From positions 62,001 through 126,000 of the forward strand of contig JAVDPD010000012.1 of NCBI GenBank assembly GCA_031296935.1: a stretch of 64,000 nucleotides of DNA. The letters run 5' to 3'. Below are positions 1 through 9,773 of this stretch, in pieces. How positions within the stretch are numbered: position 1 is the first letter of the stretch; each line of letters starts with the position of its first letter. Position numbers and translations under genes: made by a program. The stretch is from Cerasicoccus maritimus (GTDB lineage: Bacteria > Verrucomicrobiota > Verrucomicrobiia > Opitutales > Cerasicoccaceae). The notes beneath the pieces were generated by a model. It was not told the DNA's origin and searched no databases. It saw only the letters and a list, made by a program, of their open reading frames with translations.

Positions 1-110
1 TCCAGCCAATCCGGCCATTGCCCAAAGAACACCACCACAAAACAAACGCGCGCCTTGCCAGTCTGCTTGGCCACTGCCGTTGAATCCGCTTGCTTGAGTG
101 TCGTTGTCAT
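1..110 (-). CDS. glycosyltransferase-like protein, N-terminus only (DUF6625-like)
   Basis: The 5' end of a leftward gene that runs off the window; 36 codons are visible from an ATG at 110. After a hydrophilic stretch the peptide reads CFVVVFFGQWPDWL. This resembles the first beta strand and FGxWP motif at the N-terminus of DUF6625 proteins, which are predicted glycosyltransferases found in capsule and LPS clusters. The gene lies 14 bp downstream of another leftward glycosyltransferase-like gene, so the two are probably co-transcribed in surface glycan assembly. The family call rests on a short N-terminal match and is tentative. Confidence 0.45.
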   Translation of the reverse strand, partial: MTTTLKQADSTAVAKQTGKARVCFVVVFFGQWPDWL

Positions 111-124
111 AATTGCCCCGCCGC

Positions 125-1045
125 TTAGACGAAGTAACGCCGATTGATGGCATCGGTCAGCTTGGGGTTGCGGTCATACTGGTGAACGATGGAGATCAGC
201 TCGCCCGCAGCGGTTTTTACCGTGCAGGGCGGCTCAAAGCTGATCGCCTTACTCGACAGATGATGCAGCGTGACCAAGCGGTCGCTGCCCTCCGCGCAAA
301 GCTCCACCCGCTCGCCCATTGGCGTAAAACGAAGCAGATGATTGTGCACGGCCTGGTCGTAGCCATTGGCCCGCACAATGCGGTTGCCCGCGTCGAAAAT
401 CACCTGACAAAACGCGCGCAGGTAGTCGCCCATCGCTTCAAATTCGCCACCCGTCACGCCGGAGCAGAGGATGAGTTTCTCCCCGATCTGCCTGTATTCG
501 TCCTCGCCAAAGACTTGCACATACCAGTCGCCATTGACCTGGCACTTGCCCATTTCCAGGCACTCTTCACCGGTGAAGATCGGCTTGTCCGACTGGTGAT
601 CGAAAGGGTCTGCCTGAAAGAAAACGTCTCGCGTATCAGCCAGCAACACCTTGCCATAAACACCCGGCTTTTGCTGCAGATACCAGTCCAAGTACCAAAG
701 ATAACGCGCAATAGCCACACCATAGCCCAGCGTCACAAAGTGGTCGCTACAGAGTTCAACCCTACGCTTGGCGCTGCGCTTCTTCCCATAACTAAGCGCC
801 ATTTCTGACAGGCGACGTCTGCCGCGCCGAAACCTGTTCAGCCAATACCGCAGGCTGATGTCTCCCGGGCGAATCAGTGTAACGCTGGGGCAAGCCGCCT
901 TCGCCTCGGCCACCGCCTGAGCATCGTCGCGGTGATAGAAAATAAAAACATCGGAGTTCGGGATCGCCTCATGGCAAGACGCCAAAAACGGCTTTAATTG
1001 CTCAATTGTGTATCCGCAAGCGGCACCTAAAATTACTGTCTTCAT
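125..1045 (-). CDS. predicted GT-A-type glycosyltransferase
   Basis: 306 residues with no signal peptide. The N-terminus (KTVILGAACGY) fits a Rossmann-like first strand. Near residue 140 the motif LLADTRDVFFQADPF looks like the metal-binding acidic motif (DxRD/DxD) of GT-A enzymes. Downstream are conserved-looking GEE, CSGVTGG and a late HHLSSK segment that could be the second metal or acceptor site. It probably transfers a sugar from a nucleotide sugar during extracellular glycan synthesis. It directly precedes another glycosyltransferase-like gene (1-110), consistent with a surface polysaccharide cluster extending left of the window. Donor and acceptor cannot be read from the sequence. Confidence 0.55.
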   Translation of the reverse strand: MKTVILGAACGYTIEQLKPFLASCHEAIPNSDVFIFYHRDDAQAVAEAKAACPSVTLIRPGDISLRYWLNRFRRGRRRLSEMALSYGKKRSAKRRVELCSDHFVTLGYGVAIARYLWYLDWYLQQKPGVYGKVLLADTRDVFFQADPFDHQSDKPIFTGEECLEMGKCQVNGDWYVQVFGEDEYRQIGEKLILCSGVTGGEFEAMGDYLRAFCQVIFDAGNRIVRANGYDQAVHNHLLRFTPMGERVELCAEGSDRLVTLHHLSSKAISFEPPCTVKTAAGELISIVHQYDRNPKLTDAINRRYFV

Positions 1046-1260
1046 TAGGGCTCCTTACTTAGCATCTGTGCTAATTGCATCCACCCGGCTGCGTATCAAG
1101 TCCGTCGGGATTCCCCCGTCAACGGACATTTCAGCATTCCTGCCAAGGAACGCGCCATCACGATTGTGAGCATAGAGCAGCATACTGATCAGGAAATACC
1201 CGCAGCCCTTTCTGAGGCAAGGGTAATTTCCCGAGGTAGCGTGCCGCTGCACCCAGAGAT

Positions 1261-1370
1261 TTGCGCAGGGCGCAAATGGCCTACCCAACTGAAAGAGGGC
1301 GGGCGACACCACTCCACTGCCCCACCGCTTTCGCACAATGTGCGAAACTATGGATTGAACCGCAGGTTCA
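1261..1370 (-). repeat. chain of short palindromes at the 3' end of dnaE
   Basis: Reading leftward from the dnaE stop codon there are three perfect or near-perfect palindromes: TGAACCTGCGGTTCA (1356-1370, whose first three bases are the dnaE TGA stop), a 19-base TTTCGCACA-centred one (about 1330-1348) and ATTTGCGC-n3-GCGCAAAT (about 1260-1277). The last is almost identical to the core of the elements after hrpB and cysE. The order and position directly after a stop codon match those two elements, so this may be a divergent third copy. The rest of 1046-1260 holds no convincing gene; it contains one loose inverted repeat (GGAAATACCC / GGGTAATTTCC, about 1190-1233). Confidence 0.6.
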
Positions 1371-4300
1371 TTTTTTGCCGCGGGCCCAGGCGGGCTTAGG
1401 GGGCTCGGGGAGGGAGCGGGCTTGGCCGAAGACCCCGCGCACGCAGGGCTCGGCGCGGAGCTTTTTAAAGGCGTCCGGGATCAGCTGACAATTGAGCGAT
1501 ACGCCGAGGTCGGCATGGAGCGCGCGGTCGGGCTCAGTGAGGATCGCCAGCTTGACCGAGGTCGGGCCTTCGTTATTTTGCAGGTAGTCCGAGAGCTCGT
1601 GCGCGAAGTTGTCGAGGCGGTGCGCATCGTTGTCCACGTAGAACGTCACTGAGTCAATGAACGCCGACAGCGCCGTATCGAGGCGTGCCACGCGGTTGCC
1701 ATTGAGGCGGACTTCATCGCGCTCGGTGTCGTAGCGGATCTCGCCCTCGATGCACACAACGGCACCGTTTTCGAGGTTCTGCATATTCTGCTCGAAGGCG
1801 TCGGGGAAGATATTGATCTGGTAGCCCATGCGCCGCGTCGACAGCGTGAAAAACGCCCACGGGCGATTGTCTTTACGCGTGAGTTTTTTAACGATGTTGT
1901 TGATGACGCCGCACAGGCGAAAGCTCTCGCGGTCCCAGCGTTTGAGGTCCTCACTTGGGCCAAAGCTATTGATAATATCGTCGAGGCCCGCATAGGCGTT
2001 CATCGGGTGACCAGACACGTAGAAGCCCAGTAGCTCCTTTTCAAACTGAAGGCGGTCAGCCTGAGACATCTTCGGACCACGTGTGTCGTAGTTGGCGGTG
2101 TTCGATTTGCCTGCCGCCGGCTCGGGTGCCGCCAGCAGATCGAAGAGATTGGCTTGGCCAGACTCCTTGTCCTTCTGCAAATCGGCAACTTCAGAAATGA
2201 TGCCTTCCATCGAGCTGAGCAAGTGCTGGCGGTCGATGCCCGAGTAGTCGAAGGCTCCGGTTTTAATCAAACACTCCAGCACGCGCTTGTTGACGGCCTT
2301 CATGTCGACGCGCTGCGCAAAATCATGGAAGTCCTTAAACGGCCCGTTCTCTTCGCGCTCAGCAATGATCACCTTGGCCGCCGCGTCGCCCACGCCCTTG
2401 ATCGCGGACATCCCGAATCGGATTCTTCCAGAAGAAGAATCCGATTCGGAGGAAAAAGCAGAATGATTAAACTTTAAAGACTCAGAATCAGAGGACGGAG
2501 CGACGCCATTAGACTCTTCACCATCCCCTTTTTCCTTTAACCTTTTTCCCTTAATCTCCCGGTCGTCGAGATCAACCACCGGCGTAAACATTTCGCGCGA
2601 TTCATTGATGTCCGGCCCGAGCACTTCGATCTTCATCGACTCGGCTTCCTCGACGAAGTGCGAAACCTTGTCCGCATTGCCAAGCTCGGACGACAGCACC
2701 GCCGCCATGAACTCGGTGGGGAAATTCGCCTTCAGGTAAGCCGTGCGATACGAGAGCATCGCGTAGGCCGCCGAGTGCGATTTGTTAAAGCCATACTCCG
2801 CAAACTTCTCCAAGATGCCGAAAATTTCCGTGGCCTTGCTCGCTGGGATATCGTGGTGCTCCTTGGCACCCTTGATGAAGATCTCCTTCTGCTGGTCCAT
2901 GACGGACTTGATCTTCTTACCCATCGCGCGGCGGAGAATATCCGCGCCGCCGAGCGTGTAGCCGGCGATGATCTGCGCGCTCTGCATGACCTGCTCTTGG
3001 TAAACCAGGACGCCGTAAGTTTCCTCCACGAGCTCCTTGAGCAGCGGGTGCGGCACCTGAATCGTCGAGCGGTCTTTTTTACCGCGAATATACTGCGGAA
3101 TAAACTGCATCGGGCCCGGACGATACAGCGCGATAAGCGCCACAATCTCGTCCATGCTCGACACTTCGAGCTGACGACAAAGGCCCTGCATACCGCCGGA
3201 TTCCAGCTGAAAGACGCCGACTGTTTTCGCCTCTTTGAGCAGTTGGAAAGTCGGGCCATCTTCGAGGCTGACCTTTTCGATGTCAAAGTCCGCCATGCCC
3301 GGCAGACGCTTCACATTCTCCTGCGCATCGGAGATCACGGTCAGCGTTTTCAGGCCGAGGAAGTCACATTTGAGCAAGCCGAGGTCTTCGGATGGCCCCT
3401 TCGGATACTGTGTCGTCAAGTCGCCCTCCTGCAAGGTGACGGGGATCAGATTCGTGATCGGCTGGTCCGCAATGATGACGCCGCAAGCGTGCTTGCCGGT
3501 GTTGCGCACCATGCCCTCGATGACCTTGCCCTGCTCGATGATCTTCTTCGCGATCGGGTTGACCTTCATCTCCGTGCGCAGATCAGCGGACTTCTCCACC
3601 GAGTCGTCGAGCGAGATGTTCAGCTCGTCCGGAATCATCTTGGCGATCTTGTCCGCGTCGCCGAAGGGAATGTCGTTCACGCGGGCCAAGTCACGCACGA
3701 TCATCTTCGCGCCGAAGGTGCCAAAGGTGATGATGTTCGCCACACGGTCGCGGCCATATTTATCGCGCACGTAGTTGACCACGTCGTCGCGGCGGCGCAT
3801 GCAGAAGTCCACGTCGAAGTCCGGCGGGCTAACACGCTCCAGGTTGAGCATTCGCTCAAAGAGCAGACCAAAACGGAAGGGGTCGATGTCGGTAATTTTC
3901 AACACGTAGGCGACCACGCAACCGGCACCCGAACCACGACCCGGGCCGACCGGGATGCCGCGGTCACGCGCCCATTTAATGAAGTCCCAAACGATGAGGA
4001 AGTAGTCGATGAAACCCGTGCCAATGATGATCGCGAGCTCATACTCCAGCTGATCACAGACGCGCTTCGAATACTCGAAGCTCAGTTCCTCGTTCTTGGT
4101 TCCTGATTCTTGGTTTTCGTCGCTCGAGTCTCCCGCCTCCGACTGCTGACCACCGTCCTCCGACTTCCGAAACGCATCGTAGTCGACATCATAGCGCTCC
4201 TTCACGCCCTCTTTACACAGCTCGAACAGGTAGAGGCCATTCTTGCGGAAGGCCACGCGCTCGTCGTCGGATAGCTTAATCGGGTCCTTGCCGTCGCGCA

Positions 4301-5267
4301 CGAGGATCTCGTTTTTCTTCACCTCATAGAGGTCGAGAATGCGGTCGAAGTTGTCCGTGTCCTGCGCGTGGGTGATCTCAATCGGCTTTTCGTAAACCGG
4401 GTAATGGTCCTCGCCGAAGGGCAGCTTGACCTCGCACATTTCCGCGACGGCGTTGGTGTTGACGAGACAGTTCGGGTCGTAGCGATCGAACACCTGCGCC
4501 ATCTGCTCGCGGCTCTTCAGGAAGAACTGATTGCTGTCGTAGCGGAGGCGTTTTTCGTCGGCCAGCTTGGCACCGGTCTGAATGCAGATCAGCGAATCGT
4601 GCGGCTGCCAATCGGTATCGTTCACGTAGTGCACGTCGTTCGTGGCGACGACTTTCAGGTCGAATTCCTTCGCCAACTTGAGCAGGTCGGGGATGATCCG
4701 CTGCTGCTCCTCGATGCCGTGGTCCATCAGCTCGATGAAGAAAAACTCCTTGCCGAACAGGTCCACAAACCAGCCGCAAGCTTCGCGTGCGCCAGCGTAA
4801 TCGCCCTCCATCAGTCGCTGGGGAATCACCGCCGCCAAGCAGCCGGAAAAGCCGATCAAGCCCTCGCTATGCTCCGCAAGCTGACGCCGCGATACGCGCG
4901 GGTTGCGGTAAAAGCCCTCGGTGTGGCCCATGCTAACGAGCTTCGTCAGGTTCTGGTAGCCCTTGAAATTGCGCGCCAGCAGGCCCATGTGGTGGCTCTT
5001 CTGCTTGGCTTTTACGTCGTTGGTCGCGCCGAGCTCGTCCTCGAAAATCAGGTAAATTTCGCAGCCCAACAGCGGCTTCACGCCGGCCTTGTCCGCCTTT
5101 TTGTAGAAATCCGCCAACCCGAAAAGCACGCCGTGGTCGGTGATCGCGATGGCTTTTTGCCCGAGCTGGGCAGCCTTCTGGCAGAGTCGGTCGGTACGGC
5201 TGCAACCATCGAGCAGGCTGTAGTCAGTGTGGACGTGCAGGTGGACAAATTCGGGATCTTTGGACAT
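1368..5267 (-). CDS. dnaE: DNA polymerase III alpha subunit
   Basis: Replicative DNA polymerase, 1299 residues from [17 protein letters not shown]. This start was chosen because the PHP domain begins at once; an upstream ATG would add only 13 atypical residues. The PHP motif HVHTDYS, palm GRGSGAGC with the catalytic PDFDVDF (near residues 480-500), the fingers and helix-hairpin-helix region ([14 protein letters not shown]) and an OB-fold-like C-terminus are in family order. It is about 140 residues longer than E. coli DnaE. The extra length sits partly in two low-complexity in-frame insertions: a Ser/Glu/Gln/Asn-rich tract at genomic 4082-4170, and a Lys/Glu/Ser-rich tract at 2413-2570 that includes a 16-bp inverted repeat. 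Both interrupt otherwise conserved regions at plausible surface loops. Confidence 0.97.
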   Translation of the reverse strand: MSKDPEFVHLHVHTDYSLLDGCSRTDRLCQKAAQLGQKAIAITDHGVLFGLADFYKKADKAGVKPLLGCEIYLIFEDELGATNDVKAKQKSHHMGLLARNFKGYQNLTKLVSMGHTEGFYRNPRVSRRQLAEHSEGLIGFSGCLAAVIPQRLMEGDYAGAREACGWFVDLFGKEFFFIELMDHGIEEQQRIIPDLLKLAKEFDLKVVATNDVHYVNDTDWQPHDSLICIQTGAKLADEKRLRYDSNQFFLKSREQMAQVFDRYDPNCLVNTNAVAEMCEVKLPFGEDHYPVYEKPIEITHAQDTDNFDRILDLYEVKKNEILVRDGKDPIKLSDDERVAFRKNGLYLFELCKEGVKERYDVDYDAFRKSEDGGQQSEAGDSSDENQESGTKNEELSFEYSKRVCDQLEYELAIIIGTGFIDYFLIVWDFIKWARDRGIPVGPGRGSGAGCVVAYVLKITDIDPFRFGLLFERMLNLERVSPPDFDVDFCMRRRDDVVNYVRDKYGRDRVANIITFGTFGAKMIVRDLARVNDIPFGDADKIAKMIPDELNISLDDSVEKSADLRTEMKVNPIAKKIIEQGKVIEGMVRNTGKHACGVIIADQPITNLIPVTLQEGDLTTQYPKGPSEDLGLLKCDFLGLKTLTVISDAQENVKRLPGMADFDIEKVSLEDGPTFQLLKEAKTVGVFQLESGGMQGLCRQLEVSSMDEIVALIALYRPGPMQFIPQYIRGKKDRSTIQVPHPLLKELVEETYGVLVYQEQVMQSAQIIAGYTLGGADILRRAMGKKIKSVMDQQKEIFIKGAKEHHDIPASKATEIFGILEKFAEYGFNKSHSAAYAMLSYRTAYLKANFPTEFMAAVLSSELGNADKVSHFVEEAESMKIEVLGPDINESREMFTPVVDLDDREIKGKRLKEKGDGEESNGVAPSSDSESLKFNHSAFSSESDSSSGRIRFGMSAIKGVGDAAAKVIIAEREENGPFKDFHDFAQRVDMKAVNKRVLECLIKTGAFDYSGIDRQHLLSSMEGIISEVADLQKDKESGQANLFDLLAAPEPAAGKSNTANYDTRGPKMSQADRLQFEKELLGFYVSGHPMNAYAGLDDIINSFGPSEDLKRWDRESFRLCGVINNIVKKLTRKDNRPWAFFTLSTRRMGYQINIFPDAFEQNMQNLENGAVVCIEGEIRYDTERDEVRLNGNRVARLDTALSAFIDSVTFYVDNDAHRLDNFAHELSDYLQNNEGPTSVKLAILTEPDRALHADLGVSLNCQLIPDAFKKLRAEPCVRGVFGQARSLPEPPKPAWARGKK
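2413..2449. repeat. 16-bp perfect inverted repeat inside dnaE
   Basis: CCGAATCGGATTCTTC (2413-2428) and its exact reverse complement (2434-2449) are separated by 5 bases. They form a 37-base hairpin inside the coding region, at the edge of the second low-complexity insertion of dnaE. Next to it (2520-2565) lie polypyrimidine words (CCTTTTTCCTTTAACC) also seen upstream of slyX. Together these suggest that repeat-type DNA was added in frame to a flexible loop. Confidence 0.85.
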
Positions 5268-5328
5268 CGGCGAAACCACCAAACAGTGCCCGTCGAAAAC
5301 AGCCAATGCAAGCGGAACAACTTCACGG

Positions 5329-5362
5329 GTTATTCACCAAGTTATTAACATCCGTGAATAAC
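5329..5362. promoter_or_regulatory. inverted near-DnaA-box pair upstream of dnaE
   Basis: GTTATTCAC (5329-5337) and GTGAATAAC (5354-5362) are perfect 9-bp inverted repeats separated by 16 bases, which include GTTATTAACA. Each arm gives TTATTCAC, one base short of the TTATNCACA DnaA-box consensus. The site lies 60-95 bp upstream of the chosen dnaE start and between two leftward genes, so it is well placed for an operator. Binding by DnaA is an inference from similarity. Confidence 0.4.
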
Positions 5363-5424
5363 TTCTTGCCTTGTCGCTATTTAGCCATCTTTGAGACCGT
5401 ATTATTGCGAATAACAACAAATGA

Positions 5425-6915
5425 TCAGGGCCGTGTGTCACCGGCTGGCGGCAAGTCCAAAAACGCGAATATCTCGCCGGCCATGTAATCGTAAAACGGA
5501 TTCCAGTGCAAGCGGAGCATATCGCCAGGTGCAACGGTCAACACGCCGCGCTCTCCACGCAGCGCCAAATTGCCCAGCACAATGCGCTCACCCGGCTGCC
5601 GTGGCGCATCGCCATAGAGCGGGTCGTCCGGCGCAAACGGGAGCGCAATGTGCGACAGCGAGTAAACATCCTGTGGCCACGCCGCCTCGAGCAGACGCTC
5701 TGTCGGCTCGGTCTCGTCGGGCGCATGCGAGCGCGCGAGAACCTGCGGGCTGTCGGGACCGACGTTGGTCACCGCCGTCAGCGTGTAAGTCAGGTCCTGA
5801 TCCTTGAGTAACGCGACGAGCTCGGCCTTGGGGTCGTGCTTGAGCAGCTCCTGCACCGGCGCAATGCGGTTCAGATCGAAAAGCACTAGCTCGCTCCCAT
5901 TGGCGGGCAGGTTGGCAAACAACCCTTGCAAGACCGCCGGAGTGGACACCGTGGCGTCCACTGCCGATTGAAACGCCAGCAGCGGCGGACAATTTTTCAG
6001 CTTTCCCGCCTTGCCCATCTCGTGGATGCGCTCGCGAATGTGCCTGGTAATCCGGTAGGCTTGGTCCCCCGCATTGACGGCGAAGGAATTGTATTTATAG
6101 GGATCATACTCGGGCTGAATCGAGTTCCACGCCAGCTTGTCCATCCCCAGCAAGCGCCCGAGACTCGCCTGCATCCAGGCAAACTCCGCCACGGGCGAGA
6201 CGCCAATCTCCGGCGAAATCAGCACGCCCTTCGTCACCTGTGGCAACGAGTCGTCTTCGATCGAATCCAGCGCATACTCCACCGCCAACGCCGCGCCATT
6301 GGAGTAGCCTACCAGGTAAAGCGGCCGGTCACCGACCTGCTCGGCCAAGTGCTTCATGGCGAGCTTCACGGCGGCTTCCATATCCTCCCAAGTCGTCTTG
6401 ACCAGCCCGCTCGGCGCTGTCCCGTGCCCGGGAATCCGCAGCCCCACCACGTAAGCCCCGCGCGCGTGCATCGCCTCGCCCAGCGCGCGCAAGCTATAAG
6501 GCGCGTCCGACATACCATGCAGCAGGAGCACGCCGGCGACTGGGCTGCCTGCTTCGGGCTTCAGCACAAAAGTGCGGTTCCAATCGCGCTCCCAACGGCT
6601 GGGATTCGCAATACTGCCCGCGCCATAGCGGTTGACCTGTCCGTATTTCGCGGCGTCGACCTGGTCACAAACCTCCTCCTGCAACTGCGCAAAAAGCCGA
6701 TCTTCCAACGCGAGGTATTCTTCGAACGTTTCAAGGTCATCCCGCGCGCGAAACTCTTCATCGAGATCCGCCGTGTGCCACACTTGCAGATCAGGGCGGT
6801 TATTCAAAAACAACACCACCGCGAGCAACAGCCCACCAAACAACCCCACCGCGCCATACAGCAAAAACAACAATGCATGCCTGAGGATTTTCGATTTAGG
6901 AAGCGGCAGTTTCAT
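5425..6915 (-). CDS. membrane-anchored alpha/beta hydrolase (S33-like)
   Basis: 496 residues. One N-terminal transmembrane segment (about residues 13-33) is followed by an extracytoplasmic helical region and then an alpha/beta-hydrolase fold. VLLLHGMSDAPYS is the oxyanion-hole HG motif and GYSNGAAL (near residue 205) is the nucleophile elbow with Ser. A late HIALPF could carry the catalytic His. The fold resembles serine aminopeptidase S33 or carboxylesterase/monoglyceride-lipase types; the substrate is unknown. A C-terminal segment mentions buffer-like Trp/Tyr motifs without known function. It is followed leftward by the dnaE promoter region. Confidence 0.75.
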   Translation of the reverse strand: MKLPLPKSKILRHALLFLLYGAVGLFGGLLLAVVLFLNNRPDLQVWHTADLDEEFRARDDLETFEEYLALEDRLFAQLQEEVCDQVDAAKYGQVNRYGAGSIANPSRWERDWNRTFVLKPEAGSPVAGVLLLHGMSDAPYSLRALGEAMHARGAYVVGLRIPGHGTAPSGLVKTTWEDMEAAVKLAMKHLAEQVGDRPLYLVGYSNGAALAVEYALDSIEDDSLPQVTKGVLISPEIGVSPVAEFAWMQASLGRLLGMDKLAWNSIQPEYDPYKYNSFAVNAGDQAYRITRHIRERIHEMGKAGKLKNCPPLLAFQSAVDATVSTPAVLQGLFANLPANGSELVLFDLNRIAPVQELLKHDPKAELVALLKDQDLTYTLTAVTNVGPDSPQVLARSHAPDETEPTERLLEAAWPQDVYSLSHIALPFAPDDPLYGDAPRQPGERIVLGNLALRGERGVLTVAPGDMLRLHWNPFYDYMAGEIFAFLDLPPAGDTRP

Positions 6916-6995
6916 TCAACTACTCAGCCAAAAATCTCCCCGCGAGGCGAGGCTGTTTAGAGATAGTTCGCCTAAAAGACCTTCTGTATGGGGTG

Positions 6996-7156
6996 CGGCG
7001 CGAGGACGCGCCTGCGCTACCTAAGTTAGTATGTATAAACTCCACGCCACCGTGCGGCTTGTCTGGAGACTGCGCCCTACCTCGTTCAGTTGGAGTGGCA
7101 TTTGCGCACTGCGCAAATCCGGATGCAACGCATCCGACGGTCCAGCCGGAGGCTGG
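6996..7156 (-). repeat. composite palindromic element directly after hrpB
   Basis: Read in the hrpB direction, the stop codon (7157-7159) is followed at once by CCAGCCTCCGGCTGG, then GGATGCGTTGCATCC, then a 19-base palindrome around TTTGCGCAGTGCGCAAA. After these come ACTCCAACTGAACGAGGTAGG, spaced as in the cysE copy, and GTCTCCAGACAAGCCGC. A nearly identical chain in the same relative orientation follows cysE at 25689. Further left (about 6996-7022) is GGCGCG-AGGA-CGCGCC plus TGCGCTACC, another hairpin-forming word. It may act as a transcript 3'-end structure or be a mobile palindromic element. Confidence 0.75.
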
Positions 7157-9745
7157 CTAACGCCATTCGTGCTTGGGGTAGCGGCCGCGGAGTTCTTTTT
7201 TGACGCCCTCATAGGAGGTCTTCCAGAAGTTCTCCAAGTCCTCGGTAATTTGACACGGGCGACCATTCGGTGCGAGCATCTCGATGACCAACGGGATGCG
7301 CCCATTGCCGATTATGAGCTGCTTCGGGTCGACATCGTAGAAATCTTGCAGCTTGCTGGAGATCACCGCACGCGGACCGCCGGGAGCATCGGGTTCATAG
7401 CGAATCTTCGACGGGCGACGCCGATTCGGCAGCGTAAACTCAAGCGGCGCCATGTAATCGAGCGCGGCAATCTGCTCACCCGTCAGCCAGTCTTTGAGGA
7501 ACGGCCACGGGTCCTTGTCGCGAATTTCTTTGTAACTCACGCAGCCATAGCAAAACTGTTCAAGGATCATCTTGCGCGCCTCGTCGTCGATTACTTCGAC
7601 CTCCAGCTCCGGGAAACTTTGCGCTGCAAAGTTAACGCGGCTAATCCACTCATCACGCTGAGACGTCCACTTCTTGAGCTCCAGCTTACCCGCCATGATT
7701 TCATCCGCGAGCAAAGCCGCAGCGGCATAACTGGTAGGCTCGCCGCGATCAGTGGAAGCCAGCACAAGATCGCGGAACTTGCGCTCCTCGCGCATCACCA
7801 CGCGGCGCAGGTCCTTGTCGTAAACGACTTCACTTTGCACTGCAAAGTCATCGGGGAAGAATTCCTCCAGCCAACCCTCCTCAATCTCCGTCGCCAGCGA
7901 GAGGACCACGTTGACATCGCCACGCGTTTCGATCTCGTCAATTTCGGCTGCGACAAACAGCTCGGCATCACGCGCCGCGCTGTCGCGCTTCAATTCGCCA
8001 CGACGCCCGTGCACGATGGAACAACGCAGTGTGCCGCGACCATCGCGCTTGGCGAGGTGGTCCGAAAACGCGAGCAAGATGCAGCGGCGCAGCGCGTCTT
8101 CATCCAGCGGCCCCGGGCCAGCATTGAGCCCCTGCGACTCCGCAATGCGGCGGAACTGCTCCGCCGCGCGGTCTGCATCGCGGCTGGCGTTCGCATGGAT
8201 GCCCCACTGGCGACAAAAGCCGTGGTTAAAGTTTTGCTTCCGCGCCATGCCCCACGCTGAGAGCCATTGAAAGAAGTCCGACGGCGCATCACCCAACACC
8301 GCCTCGCGCTCCTCGCGCTTACGGCGTTCCCGAAGCGGCATCAGGATATCGCGCCCCTGCGCAAAGGCAGCGAGCAGCGCCGCGTGCCACACGCAGCCCT
8401 CGTCGTGCGCGGCGAGTAACAAACGCGCCCAGCGCGGATGCAGTGGGAAGTCCGCTAGCTTGCGGCCAATCTCCGTGAGCTCGTAATGCTCGCCCTTTAC
8501 TTTGCGTGGCAAATCTACTTTGCGATGCAAAGCGCCGAGATCCATCAGCAGTTCGATGCCGCGTTTGAGCGATGCCTGTTCCGGGCGCTCGAACCACGGA
8601 AATGCGTCAAAATCCGTCACCCCGGCCTTGCCCAATGCGAGCAGCGTTTCGCTGAGATCGATACGCTTAATTTCCGCCAGCTCGCGTTCCTCGCGATGCT
8701 CGTGCTCCTTCTCACTCCATAGGCGAAGGGCATGGCCCGGCGCGGTACGGCCGGCGCGGCCCGCGCGTTGGTCAGCCGACGCGCGGCTCGTTTTCTCGAT
8801 GAGCAAAGTATTCACGCCACGATGAGGATCATAGCGTGCCACACGCACGAGCCCGCTATCAATCACCAGGCGCACACCATCGATGGTGATCGATGTTTCC
8901 GCGACGTTCGTTGCGACGACGACTTTGCGCTTATCGTATTGCGCAACGGCGGCGTCCTGCTCCTCGGGCCGCAGCTCGCCATAAAGTGGAAAAACCAACG
9001 ACTCGCGCCCGGCCTTGGTGCACTGGATCGACTCCACCGTCCGCTTGATTTCATACGCGCCCGGCATGAAGATAAGGCAGTCGCCATCGTATTCGCGAGA
9101 GAGGCGCTCGAAGTGGTGCGCGGCCTGATCCCAAACCGGCGCGCCGGCCACTTTTTGCGCGGCGGCGGAGTATTCAATGGTCAGCGGGTAGGTACGCGTA
9201 TCGACCGTCAAAACCTCCGCCGGTGCCAGGTATTCGGCGAGAGACTCGGTGTCGAGTGTCGCGGACATGACGATGATCTTCAGGTCCGGTCGCACAGTCT
9301 CCTGAAGCTGCTTAACCATCGCGATGCCAAGGTCGCTGTAGAGGTGACGTTCGTGAAACTCGTCGAAGACGACTGCGCCAACATTCGGCAACGTTGGCTC
9401 ACTGAGCATTTGCCGCAGCAGGATGCCCTCTGTTACAAGTTTGATACGCGTGTGCGCGCCGAACTGGCGGTCAAAGCGAATGTGGTAGCCCACTTCATCG
9501 CCCAGTTTTCCATCGCGCTCGTGGGCAATGCGCTTGGCCAGCAAACGCGCGGCGAGCCGCCTGGGCTGGAGCACGACGACTTGTTGCCCACTCGGAATCA
9601 GCCCTGAATCGAGGATGATTTGCGGGGCCTGAGTCGACTTACCGGAGCCGGTCGGCGCCTGGAGGATTGCACGCGGCAAAGATCCGCTGAGCGCATTTTT
9701 CAACTCGACGGCAATGGAATGAATAGGCAAATTATCGGATAACAT
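7157..9745 (-). CDS. hrpB: ATP-dependent RNA helicase HrpB
   Basis: 862 residues from MLSDNLPIHS; a longer upstream reading would overlap the divergent protease gene and adds no family sequence. Helicase motifs are in order: I (APTGSGKST), II (VVFDEFHERH, a DEFH rather than DEAH box, as usual in HrpB), III (SATLD), VI (QRAGRAGR). The C-terminal HrpB region (DFYDVDP, GRIPLVIEMLAPNGRP) reaches the end. HrpB is a DEAH-family helicase of poorly known physiological role. Four copies of the ACTTTG-n5-CAAAGT palindrome lie inside the gene and encode NFAAQS, FAVQS and RKV-type peptides in frame. The start is 28 bp from a divergent gene, so the promoters overlap. Confidence 0.95.
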   Translation of the reverse strand: MLSDNLPIHSIAVELKNALSGSLPRAILQAPTGSGKSTQAPQIILDSGLIPSGQQVVVLQPRRLAARLLAKRIAHERDGKLGDEVGYHIRFDRQFGAHTRIKLVTEGILLRQMLSEPTLPNVGAVVFDEFHERHLYSDLGIAMVKQLQETVRPDLKIIVMSATLDTESLAEYLAPAEVLTVDTRTYPLTIEYSAAAQKVAGAPVWDQAAHHFERLSREYDGDCLIFMPGAYEIKRTVESIQCTKAGRESLVFPLYGELRPEEQDAAVAQYDKRKVVVATNVAETSITIDGVRLVIDSGLVRVARYDPHRGVNTLLIEKTSRASADQRAGRAGRTAPGHALRLWSEKEHEHREERELAEIKRIDLSETLLALGKAGVTDFDAFPWFERPEQASLKRGIELLMDLGALHRKVDLPRKVKGEHYELTEIGRKLADFPLHPRWARLLLAAHDEGCVWHAALLAAFAQGRDILMPLRERRKREEREAVLGDAPSDFFQWLSAWGMARKQNFNHGFCRQWGIHANASRDADRAAEQFRRIAESQGLNAGPGPLDEDALRRCILLAFSDHLAKRDGRGTLRCSIVHGRRGELKRDSAARDAELFVAAEIDEIETRGDVNVVLSLATEIEEGWLEEFFPDDFAVQSEVVYDKDLRRVVMREERKFRDLVLASTDRGEPTSYAAAALLADEIMAGKLELKKWTSQRDEWISRVNFAAQSFPELEVEVIDDEARKMILEQFCYGCVSYKEIRDKDPWPFLKDWLTGEQIAALDYMAPLEFTLPNRRRPSKIRYEPDAPGGPRAVISSKLQDFYDVDPKQLIIGNGRIPLVIEMLAPNGRPCQITEDLENFWKTSYEGVKKELRGRYPKHEWR

Positions 9746-9773
9746 AACATCAACGCATACAATCCGCAAAGGA

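Noticed and set aside
2658..4106. Long rightward ORF (482 codons) opposite dnaE
   Set aside because: It is the antisense frame of a GC-rich gene; its composition (many Arg, His, Val) has no domain and dnaE is clearly the real gene.
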